Part shown: piece after piece, positions 16,180 through 25,163 of the stretch | Layout of the letters: every line of letters begins with the position of its first letter | Numbering within the stretch: position 1 is the first letter of the stretch | Origin: Clostridia bacterium | GTDB lineage: Bacteria > Bacillota > Clostridia > Oscillospirales > CAG-272 | Length of the DNA: 64,000 bases | Reading direction: 5' to 3' | NCBI GenBank assembly: GCA_017461385.1 | Contig: JAFTXZ010000008.1 | Coordinates: 62,001-126,000, forward strand | Made by a program: the position numbers and the translations under genes | Notes under the pieces: generated by a model | The model's input: only the letters and a program-made list of their open reading frames with translations | Told to the model about the DNA's origin: nothing | Database searches by the model: none

Positions 16180-18579
16180 ATGGTTATTAGCAATTGGAAA
16201 ATGGATTTTGACAAGTGGGCTGGGCTTGACTGCTCCATTCCCTGCGATATGTACAGCACACTGTATGAAAACGGTTGTATTGACGACCCATATTATGGGA
16301 CAAACGAGGAAAATCTCTGTCATTTTTCAAAAAAGGATTGCTCATTTTATAGTAGCTTCAGGCTAAGCGAAAAGCAATTAAGTAGCGAGCACATTGAGAT
16401 TGCGTTTTTTGGTCTTGATACAATTTGCGATATTTACGTAAATGGTAGGCTTCTTGATAGCGTGAAGAATATGCATCGTAAATACGTTTACGATATTAAG
16501 GGTATAGCTTCCTTAGAAAACGAGATAAGACTCAATTTCAAGTCTCCAGTTGAATACTTTGAGAAAATGGAAAATACTCACCATTTATATATGAATGGCG
16601 ATACAATTCCTGGTGCTTCTCATTTGAGAAAGGCCTTTTATATGTCCGGTTGGGACTGGGCGCCTAAGCTACCTAATATGGGTATATTCCGTCCTGTAGA
16701 GGTTGATTGCTATGACGTTGATAAAATTGAGGACTTTTTAGTTATTCAGCACCACGAAAATAACGTTGTAAGGCTTGAATTATCCGTAGATACAAGACAC
16801 AAGGAAAATGAACTTACCTATACCTGTGAAATCGACGGACAAGTAATCTTTCTTGAAAATGGCAAGGGTGAGATATCAATTAAAAGTCCTAGGCTTTGGT
16901 GGCCGAATGGTTATGGCAAGCAAGAGCTATATGAAATTAGCTTTTACCTTTACAAAAACGACACTCTCCTTGACAAAATTACAAAAAGAATCGGTCTTCG
17001 CACCCTTTATCTAAGTCGCGAGGACGACCAATACGGTCAGGAATTCTGCCTCGTTGTAAACGGTATCAAAATATTTGCAAAGGGCGCTAATTACGTGCCT
17101 GTTGACTGTATGCTTTCCCGTGTCAACAAAGACCGTACAGAAAAGCTTATTAAGGATTGCATTTTTGCTAACTTTAACTGTGTAAGGGTTTGGGGTGGTG
17201 CTTACTATCCCGAGGACTACTTCTTTGACCTTTGTGATGAGTATGGTCTTATAGTTTGGCAGGACTTTATGGTTGCCTGTGCCAACATTTGGTTGACAAG
17301 TGATATGGAAAAGGAGTTTACAGAGGAAGCAATCTACAACGTAAAAAGAATAAGACATCATGCATCTCTTGGCATTCTCTGTGGCAACAACGAAATGGAG
17401 GAGGCTATTTGCTTTTGGGAAGATGCAGACGGTGATGACCCTCTTGTACGTAGTGATTATTTGAAGCTATACGAGAATATTCTGCCATCTATTTGCAAGG
17501 AGCACGCACCCTTTATTTCATACACTCCCTCCAGCCCAACCTCAAATGGTGGTTTAGAATCTCCACAGGATAAGAGCATCGGTGACGTACATTTTTGGGA
17601 CGTATGGAATGGCAACTGTGAATTTGATGAGTACAGGCGCCACAAGTTCCGTTTTTGCTCAGAATACGGCTTTGAAAGCCTACCGTCAATTAAAACTATT
17701 GATTATTTTTGCCCTCGTGAGGAAAGAAATCTTCTTTCCTACACTATGGAAAGCCACCAAAAGCATTGGCATGGTAACGTTAAGCTTTTAAGATATCTTG
17801 CAGAGGAATATCAAATGCCTAAGGATTTGGAGACTACTGTATATGCCTCACAGCTTAATCAAGCTAATGCCATTAAGTTTGGTGTTGAGCATTTCAGACG
17901 CAATCGTGGCTACACAATGGGCTCTATATACTGGCAATTAAACGATCCGTGGCCTGTTGCCTCTTGGTCTAGCGTTGATTATTTTGGAAGATACAAGGCG
18001 CTACACTATTTTGCAAAAAAATTCTATCAGGATGTTTCCCTTGGGCTTTTCAATGAGGAAAGGAATATTACAATCAACGTTGCAAACGAAGCCCTAAATG
18101 AATTTAAGGGATACGTTAAGGCGGGGGTTATGACCTCAGAGCTTAAACCTATTTTTGAATACAAGAAGGATTTTGTTGTTGGTCCTCTCTCCTCTCTTGA
18201 CGTGGATAGCCGACCCAATTGTGATTTCAACGGAAGCAATAACGCCTTTTTCTTTGCTGAACTTTATGATGAAAATGACAAGCTTATTGCAAGTAATATA
18301 GTTCTTGGCACAAAGCCAAAATACTTTACATTCCACGAGCCTAACATTAACGTTCGTGCAATTGAGACACAGGGTGGAGTTAATTTGACGTTTGATTCAA
18401 GGGTACTAGTTAAAAATCTTGAAATTTCCTTTAAGGATTCAGACGTAAAATTAAGCGACAACTATTTCGATTTGGTTGGCTCGCCTTACACGGTATTTGT
18501 TGAAACCGATTTGAATGCCAGTCAATTATTAGATAAGCTTTCTTGGCTTTCAGTTTATGATATTCCACTAAAATATTAA
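16180..18579 (+). CDS. GH2 beta-mannosidase
   Basis: This 799-residue GH2 enzyme has a sugar-binding jelly-roll domain (about 1-180, ending SGWDWAPKLPNMGIFRPV), an immunoglobulin-like domain and the catalytic barrel (about 285-600). Glu405 in ILCGNNE is the predicted acid/base and Glu495 in CSEYGFES the nucleophile. WDWAP and RVWGGAYYPEDYFFDLCDEYG are typical of beta-mannosidases rather than beta-galactosidases. It should release mannose from beta-mannosides such as manno-oligosaccharides or N-glycan cores, inside the cell. The ATG at 16180 is preferred over 16168 because GGAGGG (16170-16175) lies between them. Confidence 0.9.
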   Translation: MVISNWKMDFDKWAGLDCSIPCDMYSTLYENGCIDDPYYGTNEENLCHFSKKDCSFYSSFRLSEKQLSSEHIEIAFFGLDTICDIYVNGRLLDSVKNMHRKYVYDIKGIASLENEIRLNFKSPVEYFEKMENTHHLYMNGDTIPGASHLRKAFYMSGWDWAPKLPNMGIFRPVEVDCYDVDKIEDFLVIQHHENNVVRLELSVDTRHKENELTYTCEIDGQVIFLENGKGEISIKSPRLWWPNGYGKQELYEISFYLYKNDTLLDKITKRIGLRTLYLSREDDQYGQEFCLVVNGIKIFAKGANYVPVDCMLSRVNKDRTEKLIKDCIFANFNCVRVWGGAYYPEDYFFDLCDEYGLIVWQDFMVACANIWLTSDMEKEFTEEAIYNVKRIRHHASLGILCGNNEMEEAICFWEDADGDDPLVRSDYLKLYENILPSICKEHAPFISYTPSSPTSNGGLESPQDKSIGDVHFWDVWNGNCEFDEYRRHKFRFCSEYGFESLPSIKTIDYFCPREERNLLSYTMESHQKHWHGNVKLLRYLAEEYQMPKDLETTVYASQLNQANAIKFGVEHFRRNRGYTMGSIYWQLNDPWPVASWSSVDYFGRYKALHYFAKKFYQDVSLGLFNEERNITINVANEALNEFKGYVKAGVMTSELKPIFEYKKDFVVGPLSSLDVDSRPNCDFNGSNNAFFFAELYDENDKLIASNIVLGTKPKYFTFHEPNINVRAIETQGGVNLTFDSRVLVKNLEISFKDSDVKLSDNYFDLVGSPYTVFVETDLNASQLLDKLSWLSVYDIPLKY

Positions 18580-18598
18580 CCAACGCATATAAAATAAA

Positions 18599-18636
18599 TA
18601 CCCTGTGCCACTATTTTGTGGCACAGGGTATTTTTC
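18599..18636. terminator. bidirectional terminator
   Basis: Perfect 13-bp stem TACCCTGTGCCAC/GTGGCACAGGGTA, then TTTTTCTT, between the convergent beta-mannosidase and heparinase-like genes. Confidence 0.85.
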
Positions 18637-18642
18637 TTATTC

Positions 18643-20343
18643 TTAATTTAGAAAATCAATTGTAGCCTTGAACTCTGTTGTATCACCGTTAAGTGTATAA
18701 TCAAGCAGATAACAAATTTGCTCGTATTTACCGTTTTCGTCTGGCAATTGGTCTACATAGGGTTGTTCAATCACATTTAGAGTTGCATTACTCGTTGTGC
18801 TAAGTCTAACGTCACCCATAATGGCGGTGTTTCCGTCAACCTGTGGTTTAATTGTCGTTACAAAGCGCTCAACAATTTTTGTTTTGCCACTGAACGTAAA
18901 CTTGTCGTACATTTCGATTTTATCGTCCATTGGCTTGAAGCTTCTTTCTGCCTTTTGTAGCTTTGAATGCTTTTTTCTATCATAGCCTAGGGTAAAGTCC
19001 ATATATACTACGCCTGTTTCCTCGTTATATACTGCTCTTGCCTTATTGGTATCGTCGCCACCCTGTCCCATATCGTCAAAGATTGGTAGGCTATGTGAGA
19101 AGGATGAGGGCTGGAAGTACTCGTTCCTTCTTGACCCCTGGTAGCCTGGCCAGTTGCCCGGTCCGATATATCCAAAGTCACAGAAAATTTGCTTGTTGTT
19201 TCTTGCTAAAATGAATGAGCCTACGTCCTGATGATTGTGGCTTTCCCATTGATTACCACCCTTGAATGCTAGTCCGTAATTGTCAGTTCTCTTTATAAAG
19301 TAGTTAGACACTGGTGCTGAATAAGTGCCGTTTGCTAGCTTTTCTGTGGTATATTCCGGGTTAAAATATACAGTTGAACGAACTGCGAACGCCCAGTGGC
19401 AATATGCAACGATTGTAGCTTGATCCAGTGGTAGCTTTTCAATTGCGTCACCATATACTGTCTTTAGCATATGAGGTAAGCCTACCCAGTAGCCCTCTCT
19501 TGCATTCACGTCGCTAAACATAGCAAGAATGTTTGGTTGTAGGTGCATCTTTTGAATAAATTGTGAAATTGCTTTTACCTTTGGATTTTTTAGCCAGTCG
19601 TATTTTCCCTCTGAAAATTCACGAAGGAGCATAGCGTATACTGCGAAAAATCCGAAGCCGAAGCCCCAATATGCAGTACCCTCAACGCACATTCCGTCAT
19701 CATCGTAGCTATTCAGATAGCATTCCATTGATGCTTGCAGGCGCGGTAGCTGTCTTTCAAACTCATCTGGATCCTCATACATTAATACGCCTCCAACTGC
19801 ACCTGTACATACGGCTGTCCAGTTGTTGTTGTGGTTCTCCCAGAAGAATTTTCTTGTTAAATATGGCTCAATTGTATGTCTTCTTATTTCGTAGCTGATT
19901 CTGTCGTTTAGTAGCTTTGGAAATCTATCCTTGAACAAGGACTTAATTTCTGCCATTGAGAATGCAAGTGAGGCTGCAAATATATCTATAAGACCCGGGT
20001 CGAAATCCTTTGGTGTTCTTTGATAGTAATCGTTATAGTGTCCAAGTGGTGCCCATGTATATTCGTTACATATTTCCCAAACGGTTTCAACTAGATTTTT
20101 ATAATATTCCTCATTATCCGGATAAATTAAGGCAAGTAAGGCTGAGGTTTGCAATTGACGGTAGGTGTCAGCGCCTCCACCACCTCCGTTTGGAAATTCA
20201 AGCACATTCCAAGCAGTAGCACAACGTGGCTTTACCTGAAAAACCTTATCGTATTGCTCCTTAATTTCCTTTCTGTGACGGGCAAAAGCCTCATCGTTTC
20301 TTACCCTTTCCCAGACCTTTGGGTCCTTTGCAATATCAAACAT
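18643..20343 (-). CDS. heparinase II/III-like polysaccharide lyase
   Basis: This 566-residue protein has an N-terminal (alpha/alpha) toroid (about 1-340, with WENHNNNWTAVCTGAVGG) and a C-terminal beta-sandwich. WESHNHQDVGSFILARN near residue 365 is the conserved His-containing segment of the heparinase II/III family. Such enzymes split uronic-acid-containing polysaccharides by beta-elimination; the exact polymer is unknown. No signal peptide is visible, so it likely acts on imported fragments. It is the second gene of an operon with a NodB-like deacetylase (16 bases between them). Confidence 0.8.
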   Translation of the reverse strand: MFDIAKDPKVWERVRNDEAFARHRKEIKEQYDKVFQVKPRCATAWNVLEFPNGGGGGADTYRQLQTSALLALIYPDNEEYYKNLVETVWEICNEYTWAPLGHYNDYYQRTPKDFDPGLIDIFAASLAFSMAEIKSLFKDRFPKLLNDRISYEIRRHTIEPYLTRKFFWENHNNNWTAVCTGAVGGVLMYEDPDEFERQLPRLQASMECYLNSYDDDGMCVEGTAYWGFGFGFFAVYAMLLREFSEGKYDWLKNPKVKAISQFIQKMHLQPNILAMFSDVNAREGYWVGLPHMLKTVYGDAIEKLPLDQATIVAYCHWAFAVRSTVYFNPEYTTEKLANGTYSAPVSNYFIKRTDNYGLAFKGGNQWESHNHQDVGSFILARNNKQIFCDFGYIGPGNWPGYQGSRRNEYFQPSSFSHSLPIFDDMGQGGDDTNKARAVYNEETGVVYMDFTLGYDRKKHSKLQKAERSFKPMDDKIEMYDKFTFSGKTKIVERFVTTIKPQVDGNTAIMGDVRLSTTSNATLNVIEQPYVDQLPDENGKYEQICYLLDYTLNGDTTEFKATIDFLN

Positions 20344-20359
20344 AATATTTCTCCCTTAA

Positions 20360-21694
20360 TTAAATTCTTCTACTAGATGCACGGAAGCGCATTGTGTAAG
20401 CTTGGTAACGAAGTCGGTCGGATAGATACTTATCCTCAAAGGAATCAGAGTGTTGCCACGTGCCCTTGAAGTTACTATCACGTACCTCTGGCATACAGTC
20501 AAGGCTTGGTAATTGTGGCTTAGGTGAAATTAGGATTGTTTCCTTACCTAAGATAACCTCCATTGCACCAAGTAGCCAGTCAGTTGGTCCTATGCATTCT
20601 TTTCCTACCTTTATTTGGTTAGGTAAAAACTCATTGTCCTTTATTTGGTCACAAGCTGAAATTATGTCCTTGCTTGTAAGCGTTATTTCCCTCTCTATCT
20701 CATAGGGCTTATCTAAAAATCCGTACACATCCCCACAGATATGCTCATTTTTGCCCTTAAGAAAATCACGGCAGGCAAGCATCATATCTGCAAGAGATAA
20801 AGACATTGGGTCCTGCACAGGGAAAATTCTTTCCCTTAAGGAATTATAAAGCTCGGCGATATGCTCTCTTTTTATAACCCTTTGACCGTCCGCACAAAGC
20901 TCGCTTGCAAGCTGTGAATAGGTGATTATTCTAAATCTCGGGTCATTTTTTATCATGCGTATAAGCACACGCATATTTTCAAGAACCTTGTTTGTTATTT
21001 CCTTTGGTAAATCCTTTGGCTCAATCCATTGACCGAAGGGCACTAGATTTTCCTTGTGGTAATTTAATGCATCCCAACAATCCTCTTTTATAATCATATT
21101 TGGGTGAGTGTAAATTACTGCCCTTTCTCTTTTAGCAAGGTCATTTAGCACCTTTTTAATATCATCTTCTGTTGCATCACGCAAAAACCATTCAATACCA
21201 AAGGTATAGTTCGCGTGGAAAATATTACAGTAATATGCGCCTGTACCCCATTCTGTATCGCAGAAGGTGTCTGCATAAATCGGAATACCCATTTTATGAT
21301 AGCCATACATTGCAACGTAAGACTTTTGGTTGCCCGGTGGGCAAGCTGCCCATACTCGCTCAACCCCTAAGGTGTTTTTTATATGCTCGATACCAAGGCT
21401 TTCCTCTTCTATAAGTCTTTTTTGTGCCTCACAAAAGTCCTCTATATCTGTATATTCATTTATCATTGGATGAAGGGTGTGCCCATAGGTGTGAGTGCCT
21501 ATTTCGTGGTGAGAAAGTGCCTCGATTACGTCATCTCTTCCCCATTCCTTTAGGTGCTTAGCAAGTAAGCCAACCACACAAAAGCAACCCTTGACTCCCT
21601 CTTCCTTAAATAGATTAGCCTCGTACAAAATTCCATCAGCTGCGCGAGAGGAGGTAAAGTCCTCTGTATCAAAGGAAAAAATTATATCTGTCAT
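20360..21694 (-). CDS. NodB-like polysaccharide deacetylase
   Basis: This 444-residue protein begins with IIFSFDTEDFTS and contains EIGTHTYGHTLHP near residue 87, matching the metal-binding Asp and His-x(3)-His pattern of CE4/NodB deacetylases (motifs 1 and 2). The later AVIYTHPNM resembles motif 5. Residues beyond ~270 form an extra domain I do not recognise. Being cytoplasmic and paired with a heparinase II/III-like lyase, it probably removes N-acetyl or related groups from oligosaccharides. GAGGG precedes the ATG, and the promoter lies at 21733-21761. Confidence 0.78.
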   Translation of the reverse strand: MTDIIFSFDTEDFTSSRAADGILYEANLFKEEGVKGCFCVVGLLAKHLKEWGRDDVIEALSHHEIGTHTYGHTLHPMINEYTDIEDFCEAQKRLIEEESLGIEHIKNTLGVERVWAACPPGNQKSYVAMYGYHKMGIPIYADTFCDTEWGTGAYYCNIFHANYTFGIEWFLRDATEDDIKKVLNDLAKRERAVIYTHPNMIIKEDCWDALNYHKENLVPFGQWIEPKDLPKEITNKVLENMRVLIRMIKNDPRFRIITYSQLASELCADGQRVIKREHIAELYNSLRERIFPVQDPMSLSLADMMLACRDFLKGKNEHICGDVYGFLDKPYEIEREITLTSKDIISACDQIKDNEFLPNQIKVGKECIGPTDWLLGAMEVILGKETILISPKPQLPSLDCMPEVRDSNFKGTWQHSDSFEDKYLSDRLRYQAYTMRFRASSRRI

Positions 21695-21732
21695 TTTTGC
21701 CCTCTATCTTGTTTTTGTAAAGTGTTTACTAT

Positions 21733-21761
21733 ATTTTATCATATGTAATTATTAAAATCAA
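21733..21761 (-). promoter_or_regulatory. promoter of the deacetylase-lyase operon
   Basis: Minus strand TTGATT (21761-21756), 17-base spacer, TAAAAT (21738-21733). Confidence 0.75.
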
Positions 21762-21771
21762 CTATATATTG

Positions 21772-21800
21772 TTGAATTTTATGTTTTGCTATGATAAAAT
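21772..21800 (+). promoter_or_regulatory. promoter of the GH51 gene
   Basis: TTGAAT (21772-21777), 17-base spacer, TAAAAT (21795-21800). It sits back to back with the deacetylase promoter, 10 bases between the -35 boxes. Confidence 0.75.
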
Positions 21801-21828
21801 ATTGATAGCTTAAGTTTTGGAGGATATT

Positions 21829-23313
21829 ATGAAAGCAAAGCTTTTTATAAACAGAAACGAAGAAATAGGAAAAATAGACAGACGTATATACGGCTCCTTT
21901 ATTGAGCATTTAGGTCGAGCAGTTTATAACGGAATTTACGAACCCAATCATCCACTTGCCGATGACATGGGCTTCAGAGGTGACGTTTTATCGCTAATAA
22001 ACGAATTAAACTTACCTATTGTCAGATATCCAGGTGGTAATTTTGTTTCTGGATATAATTGGGAGGACGGAATCGGAGATAAATCAAAAAGACCTACCAA
22101 GCTTGACTTGGCTTGGCTTACAACCGAAACCAATCAAGTGGGAATTGATGAGTTCCAAGAGTGGGCAAGGCGTGCTGGCACCGATATTATGATGGCGGTT
22201 AATCTTGGCACAAGAGGTCCTGACGAGGCGAGAAGCTTGATTGAATATTGCAATAGTGAGACTAACAGCTATTATGCAAGCTTGCGTCGCAAAAACGGCT
22301 TTGAAAAGCCCTTTGGCGTAAAGCTTTGGTGCTTGGGAAACGAAATGGACGGCGATTGGCAAATTTGCCACAAAACCGCCGAGGAATATGGTAGAATAGC
22401 AACTGAAACGGCTAAGGTTTTGAAATGGGTTGACCCCTCAATTGAGCTTGTTGCCTGTGGCAGCTCCGACCCTAATATGCCTACCTATGGAGATTGGGAG
22501 AAAACAGTCCTTGAGCACACATACGATTACGTAGATTATTTATCCTTACACTGCTATTATGGAAACAAGGCTAAAAACACCCCTGACTTTTTGGCAAGAG
22601 CTGAGGATATGGACAGGTTTATTAAAAATACTGCCTCTCTTTGCGATGAAATTAAAGCAGAGAAGAATAGCAACAAAACTATTAATCTTTCCTTTGACGA
22701 ATACAACGTTTGGTACAGAACAAAGGACGAGGAAAAGCAAATGGAAAGATGGCAAATTGCCCCACATCTCTTAGAAGAAAAATTCAATCTCGAGGACGCA
22801 CTGCTCGTTGGTTGTATGTTAATGAGCTTGCAAAACAACTGTGATAGGGTCAAGATTGCATGCCTTGCTCAGCTTGTAAACGTTATAGCGCCTATCATGA
22901 CAGAAAACAATGGTAGTGCTTGGCGTCAAACAATTTTTTACCCATACATGTATGCCTCTCTTTTTGGAAATGGCACTACCCTTAAGACTCAGGTAGAGTG
23001 TGATGGATACAAGTCAAAGGAGGGCTGGGACATCCCTTATCTCTACACCTCCACTATTAACAACGCAGAAAAAAGAGAGCTTATAGTCTTTGCAGTAAAT
23101 CGTAGTCTTACGGAGAATGCTGTGCTTTATACAAATTTTGAGGGCTTTGATGAATGCAGGCTTGTAGAGCACATCCAGCTATACCATGAGGATTTGGAGA
23201 CTACTAACGACAAAAATGAAGAAAGAGTCTTCCCTGTTTCAAGGAAAATTGAGTCTTCATCATCTGCCGTTTTGAAAAAGCATTCCTGGAATATGCTCAT
23301 TTTCAATTACTAA
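21829..23313 (+). CDS. GH51 alpha-L-arabinofuranosidase
   Basis: This 494-residue enzyme opens with the family signature IDRRIYGSFIEHLGRAVYNGIYEP and RYPGGNFVSGYNWEDGIG. Glu172 in LGNEMDG is the acid/base and Glu291 in SFDEYNVWY the nucleophile. A C-terminal beta-sandwich follows the barrel. It releases arabinose side chains from arabinoxylan or arabinan oligosaccharides in the cytoplasm, where GH51 enzymes usually work. GGAGG lies 6 bases before the ATG at 21829. It stands upstream of a beta-glucuronidase and a CE15-like esterase, fitting side-chain removal from glucuronoarabinoxylan. Confidence 0.95.
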   Translation: MKAKLFINRNEEIGKIDRRIYGSFIEHLGRAVYNGIYEPNHPLADDMGFRGDVLSLINELNLPIVRYPGGNFVSGYNWEDGIGDKSKRPTKLDLAWLTTETNQVGIDEFQEWARRAGTDIMMAVNLGTRGPDEARSLIEYCNSETNSYYASLRRKNGFEKPFGVKLWCLGNEMDGDWQICHKTAEEYGRIATETAKVLKWVDPSIELVACGSSDPNMPTYGDWEKTVLEHTYDYVDYLSLHCYYGNKAKNTPDFLARAEDMDRFIKNTASLCDEIKAEKNSNKTINLSFDEYNVWYRTKDEEKQMERWQIAPHLLEEKFNLEDALLVGCMLMSLQNNCDRVKIACLAQLVNVIAPIMTENNGSAWRQTIFYPYMYASLFGNGTTLKTQVECDGYKSKEGWDIPYLYTSTINNAEKRELIVFAVNRSLTENAVLYTNFEGFDECRLVEHIQLYHEDLETTNDKNEERVFPVSRKIESSSSAVLKKHSWNMLIFNY

Positions 23314-23317
23314 AAGC

Positions 23318-23350
23318 AAAGAGAGACGCAATATGCATCTCTCTTTTGTT
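23318..23350 (+). terminator. terminator of the GH51 gene
   Basis: An imperfect stem (AAAGAGAGACGC with GCATCTCTCTTT, one mismatch) is followed by TGTTTTC. Confidence 0.65.
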
Positions 23351-23356
23351 TTCCTG

Positions 23357-23385
23357 TTGACTTTTCCATTTTTATTTGGTATAAT
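23357..23385 (+). promoter_or_regulatory. promoter of the beta-glucuronidase gene
   Basis: TTGACT (23357-23362), 17-base spacer, TATAAT (23380-23385). Confidence 0.85.
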
Positions 23386-23415
23386 TATCATGAAATTTTT
23401 TTGAGGGGCAAAATT

Positions 23416-25137
23416 ATGAAAAGATTATTCAAAAACCATTACAAAAGAAAAGTAGAAATGCTTAGTGGCTCCTGGAAATTCCTTGCAGATACTGAAAGCA
23501 ATGGCGAGGTAAGGGGTTGGCAAAACGGTCTTCCATCGGGAGACACTGTAATTGTTCCATCTGTTTGGAACAACGAGCTTGGCCTTCTTAATTTTGAGGG
23601 CTGTGGCTGGTATGAAAAGAAATTCACAAGTGAGGGTGGCACTCTTCTTTTTGAATTTGAGAGTGTAATGACTCTTGCCACCGTTTGGCTTGATGGAAAT
23701 AAAATCGGCGAGCATTACGGTGCGTTTACTCAATTTGACATTATCGTGAATGACGTAAGCTGTGGCGAGCACACCTTAATTGTTCGCGCTGACAACAGAA
23801 TTGACAAAAAGTCCTTCCCACAAAGATATACAGACTGGTATAACTATGGTGGTATTGCAAGAGACGTTTCTGTAAGCGAGCTCAAGGGTATTACTGTTCT
23901 AAGTAATCACATAAAATATGAGCTTAGTGAGGATTTAACTAATGCCAATGTCAGCTCATTGCTTGAGCTTTACAATGCAAGTGCAGAGGCGCTTACCTCA
24001 TGTGTCAACGTTAAGATTGGCGACACTGTTATTTATAACGAAAGCGTAACGGTTGAGGGCTATTCAAAGCTCAGTCTTGAAACTCCTGCGGTTTTAATGG
24101 AAAACGTTAAGCTTTGGGATACAGAGACACCTAACCTTTATACCGTAGTTACCTCAACTGAAACTGATGATTATATTGACAAAATCGGCTTTAGAAAAAT
24201 AGAAGCTAAAAACGGAAATATTCTTTTGAACAATCGTTCTATTGAGCTTCTCGGAGTAAACAGACATGAGGAGCATCCTGACTGGGGCTTCGCGTTTCCT
24301 GCTAAGCTAATGAAAAAGGATATTGACCTTATGCTTGATATGGGCTGTAACACCGTTCGTGGCTCTCACTACCCTAACTCAAGAATTTTTGTTGATATGC
24401 TTGATGAGAGAGGTATTTTATTCTGGAGTGAAATCCCTATGTGGGGTTGTGGCTTTAGCTGGGAGGCGCTTCAGGACCCTGATATTATTGAGCGTGGTCT
24501 TAATATGCACAAGGAAATGACAAAATACTATTACAACCACCCTTCTATTATAATTTGGGGCATGCATAATGAGATTGACACCTCTAAGGACTTTACAATT
24601 CCTTTGACAAAGCAATACTACGAGCACCTAAGAGAGTTTGGTGGTAACAGGCTGATTACACACGCATCTAACCATCCACTAAACGATTTATGTATGGGCT
24701 ACAATGATATCGTTTGTATAAACATTTATCACGGCTGGTATAACTATGGTGGAACAGGCTCACTTAAGGACTGGGATAAGTTTGTAGTTGACCTTAAGAA
24801 TTACCTTACTGAAAAGGGTTGGTTTGGTAAGCCCGTTGTTATGAGTGAGTTTGGTGCAGGTGCACTTGCTGGCTTTCACTCTCATTTTGATACTGTTCGT
24901 TGGAGCGAGGAATACCAAAGAGATTTAATTGAATATTGCCTTGAGCTATTCCATAAGACAGATTATATGAGGGGCACTTACGTATGGCAATTCTGTAATA
25001 TAAGAACCTCATACTCAATGGATCTTAACCGTGTTCGTTACTTTAACAACAAGGGTGTTCTTGATGAATACAGAAATCCAAAGTCCTCTTACTTTAAGAT
25101 TAAAGAGCTTTATCATCGCTACGCAAGCGAGAAATAA
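23416..25137 (+). CDS. uidA: GH2 beta-glucuronidase
   Basis: This 573-residue GH2 enzyme has the jelly-roll, immunoglobulin-like and TIM-barrel domains in order. Glu386 in IWGMHNEI is the acid/base and Glu478 in VVMSEFGAGALAGFH the nucleophile. Asn544-x-Lys546 in YFNNKGVLDEYRNPKSS matches the N-x-K motif that binds the glucuronate carboxylate, which separates glucuronidases from galactosidases. Length is right for the family. It releases glucuronic acid, which UxaC (52.6 kb) can use. GAGGGG precedes the ATG at 23416; the ORF extension to 23401 is not needed. A loop-1-type feature for drug glucuronides cannot be judged. Confidence 0.88.
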   Translation: MKRLFKNHYKRKVEMLSGSWKFLADTESNGEVRGWQNGLPSGDTVIVPSVWNNELGLLNFEGCGWYEKKFTSEGGTLLFEFESVMTLATVWLDGNKIGEHYGAFTQFDIIVNDVSCGEHTLIVRADNRIDKKSFPQRYTDWYNYGGIARDVSVSELKGITVLSNHIKYELSEDLTNANVSSLLELYNASAEALTSCVNVKIGDTVIYNESVTVEGYSKLSLETPAVLMENVKLWDTETPNLYTVVTSTETDDYIDKIGFRKIEAKNGNILLNNRSIELLGVNRHEEHPDWGFAFPAKLMKKDIDLMLDMGCNTVRGSHYPNSRIFVDMLDERGILFWSEIPMWGCGFSWEALQDPDIIERGLNMHKEMTKYYYNHPSIIIWGMHNEIDTSKDFTIPLTKQYYEHLREFGGNRLITHASNHPLNDLCMGYNDIVCINIYHGWYNYGGTGSLKDWDKFVVDLKNYLTEKGWFGKPVVMSEFGAGALAGFHSHFDTVRWSEEYQRDLIEYCLELFHKTDYMRGTYVWQFCNIRTSYSMDLNRVRYFNNKGVLDEYRNPKSSYFKIKELYHRYASEK

Positions 25138-25163
25138 AAAAGCGAGCCAATGCTCGCTTTTTT
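25136..25163. terminator. bidirectional terminator
   Basis: A 12-bp stem AAAAAAGCGAGC/GCTCGCTTTTTT with loop CAAT, between convergent genes. Confidence 0.88.

Noticed and set aside
23416-25137. Beta-galactosidase call for the 573-residue GH2 protein
   Set aside because: The N-x-K motif and SEFGAGALAGFH nucleophile region fit beta-glucuronidases.
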